Shown: positions 62,779 through 64,000 of the stretch, in pieces
Layout of the letters: each line of letters begins with the position of its first letter
Position numbering within the stretch: the stretch's first letter is position 1
The notes under the pieces: generated by a model
Databases searched by the model: none
What the model was told of the DNA's origin: nothing
What the model saw: only the letters and a program-made list of their open reading frames with translations
Translations under genes and position numbers: made by a program
Assembly (NCBI GenBank): GCA_016025055.1
Contig: CP065590.1
Coordinates: 1,178,001 to 1,242,000 of the forward strand
DNA length: 64,000 nt
Origin: Chryseobacterium indologenes
GTDB taxonomy: Bacteria > Bacteroidota > Bacteroidia > Flavobacteriales > Weeksellaceae
Direction: 5' to 3'

Positions 62779-64000
62779 TTAAAACCCGACTTCAAGTCCG
62801 AAAATAAATGAACGGGCCTGCGGATATCTTCCGGTGTCAACGCCATAGGTTTCCATTCCCACCTCAGGATCGAAGCCTGTATATTTGGTAATGGTAAACA
62901 GGTTATTGCTGGTAACGTACACTCTGATTTTATTCACATCCAGTTTTTTGTAAAGTTCTCCCGGGAGCGAGTATCCTACTGTAAGGTTTTTTAATCTTAA
63001 ATAAGAACCGTCTTCCACATAAAAATCCGATACTTTAGAGTAGTTACCACCCGGATCCCCCTGCATTAGTCTTGGAATATTGGTGTTGGTATTCTGAGGC
63101 GTCCATGCGTTCAGGATATCTCTGTCCATATTATAATTCTGCCCTGTTCCACCCGGGTTTAGTGAAATAAATTTCAATCCGTTGAATATTTTATTTCCAT
63201 AGACTCCCTGGAAGAATAGGTTGAGGTCAAAATTCTTCCATGTCATATTGTAGGACAATCCGTAAGAAAATTTAGGATAAGGGTTCCCCAGGTTTACGAA
63301 ATCATTATTATTTAATGTTCCGGTATTTCCGTCTTTTTTCAGGAATTTAATATCTCCCGGCTTCGCATTGGGCTGAATAAGGTTACCATTGGCATCCTTA
63401 TAATTGTCTATTTCTGCCTGGGTCTGGAAAATTCCGCCGGTTCTGTAGCCATAGTATGAGTAAAGAGATTCGCCCACTTTTATACGGGTCGGTTTCAAGA
63501 CTCCTCTCACATTATTACTGCTCACAAAGATCTCGTCTACACCAGCCAATTGTTTCACCGTATTTTTTAGTTGACTAATAGTTGCCCCGATTGAGTAAGT
63601 AAAATCTCCTTTGCTTTTGCCGTTATAATTGATTCCCAATTCATATCCCTTATCCTGAAACAATCCGGCATTGAGATATCGGTCAATATACAGTTCCGTA
63701 CTTGAAAGGTTAACATTGAAGATCTGATGTGTGGATTTTTTAACAAAATAATCGAATTGAAGGGAAAGACTGTTATGGAAGAAAGAAGCATCCACTCCGA
63801 AGTTCGTCTGCTCGGATTTACCCCATTTCAAATCCCGATTAGGTTTTGTGGTCGCATAGTAAGCAATATTCTGCGTCGGATCCTGCCCGAAAATAATATT
63901 GTTATCTCTTATCATCAGTGGATTTACTGCCTGGAAAGAAACACCACCAAGGTTTCCCAAGATCCCATAGCTTCCTCTTAGCTTAAGATTGGAAAGCCAG
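62779..64000 (-). CDS. SusC/RagA-family TonB-linked outer-membrane transporter, 5' part beyond the window
   Basis: The C-terminal 407 or so codons of a SusC-type beta-barrel. The frame remains open to the window edge (reading WLSNLKLRGSYGILGN at the border), so the TTG at 63960 is internal. Typical late-barrel segments are NFGVDASFFHNSLSLQFDYFVKK, YGLSYNMTWKNFDLNLFFQG, YLRLKNLTVGYSLP and the ending TGRYPQARSFIFGLEVGF with a terminal aromatic. The plug, TonB box and carboxypeptidase-like N-terminal domain would lie upstream of the window. It forms an operon with the susD gene. Confidence 0.93.
   Translation of the reverse strand, partial: WLSNLKLRGSYGILGNLGGVSFQAVNPLMIRDNNIIFGQDPTQNIAYYATTKPNRDLKWGKSEQTNFGVDASFFHNSLSLQFDYFVKKSTHQIFNVNLSSTELYIDRYLNAGLFQDKGYELGINYNGKSKGDFTYSIGATISQLKNTVKQLAGVDEIFVSSNNVRGVLKPTRIKVGESLYSYYGYRTGGIFQTQAEIDNYKDANGNLIQPNAKPGDIKFLKKDGNTGTLNNNDFVNLGNPYPKFSYGLSYNMTWKNFDLNLFFQGVYGNKIFNGLKFISLNPGGTGQNYNMDRDILNAWTPQNTNTNIPRLMQGDPGGNYSKVSDFYVEDGSYLRLKNLTVGYSLPGELYKKLDVNKIRVYVTSNNLFTITKYTGFDPEVGMETYGVDTGRYPQARSFIFGLEVGF

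Noticed and set aside
1..64000. tRNA, rRNA, tmRNA, SRP RNA, CRISPR, prophage or insertion sequence
   Set aside because: I looked in the gaps for cloverleaf or known RNA motifs, transposase genes and terminal repeats and found none I could support by eye.

Overview
The window comes from a Flavobacteriia member of the Bacteroidota, most likely Chryseobacterium or a close relative. The evidence is the low GC content, secreted proteins with type IX secretion (T9SS) type A and type B C-terminal sorting domains, a SusC/SusD pair, zinc-independent type B L31, head-GIN/DUF4252 genes under an ECF sigma factor, and many promoters with the Bacteroidota -7 box TAnnTTTG. No rRNA, tRNA, CRISPR array, prophage or insertion sequence was recognised.

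Layout. 0-7.7 kb: the end of an ornithine aminotransferase gene, then a minus-strand surface-glycan segment with three GT4-type glycosyltransferases, a lipoprotein with a probable beta-propeller fold and a GT-A-like protein. 7.8-12.2 kb: gltX, accA, the first member of a small secreted paralogous family, and tsf. 12.4-21.8 kb: three tandem, very similar genes for large T9SS type B surface proteins with IgGFc-binding-like N-terminal regions, each with its own promoter and two with clear terminators. 22-25.8 kb: a secreted regulatory-domain protein, three more members of the small paralogous family (one frameshifted) and trmB. 25.9-27.8 kb: rpsB, rpsI and rplM on the minus strand, with tsf detached 14 kb away. 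28-41.8 kb: a DUF3667 membrane protein, an icmF-type fused mutase gene broken by two homopolymer indels, metabolic enzymes, a serine hydrolase, two secreted metalloproteases (M64 and M43) and ruvC. 42-45.3 kb: an unusual two- or three-gene unit encoding a DUF4407 membrane protein, a Clp/HSP100-like AAA+ domain fused to an FtsH-type M41 peptidase, and a small KTSC-domain protein. 45.7-51.1 kb: guaB and an ECF sigma/DUF4252/head-GIN operon. 51.2-57.9 kb: a cysteine-rich signal protein, a GlmU-like transferase, rpmE2, a beta-helix lipoprotein, a MazG-like enzyme and aroA. 58.1-64 kb: a PI-PLC-like lipoprotein, a GDPD-alkaline phosphatase fusion and a SusCD pair, probably a phosphodiester or phosphate scavenging locus.

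Two points matter most. First, the DUF4407/Clp-M41 pair looks like a membrane-linked protease whose unfoldase type differs from that of FtsH; this is the best candidate for an undescribed system. Second, at least six places show a reading frame broken by a one-base change in a homopolymer (two in icmF, three in the gene at 24.7 kb, one in the lipoprotein gene at 39.1 kb). A seventh probably creates the apparent sigma factor/membrane protein fusion at 50.6 kb. This pattern fits residual sequencing error better than independent gene decay, so these genes should not be called pseudogenes without checking reads.
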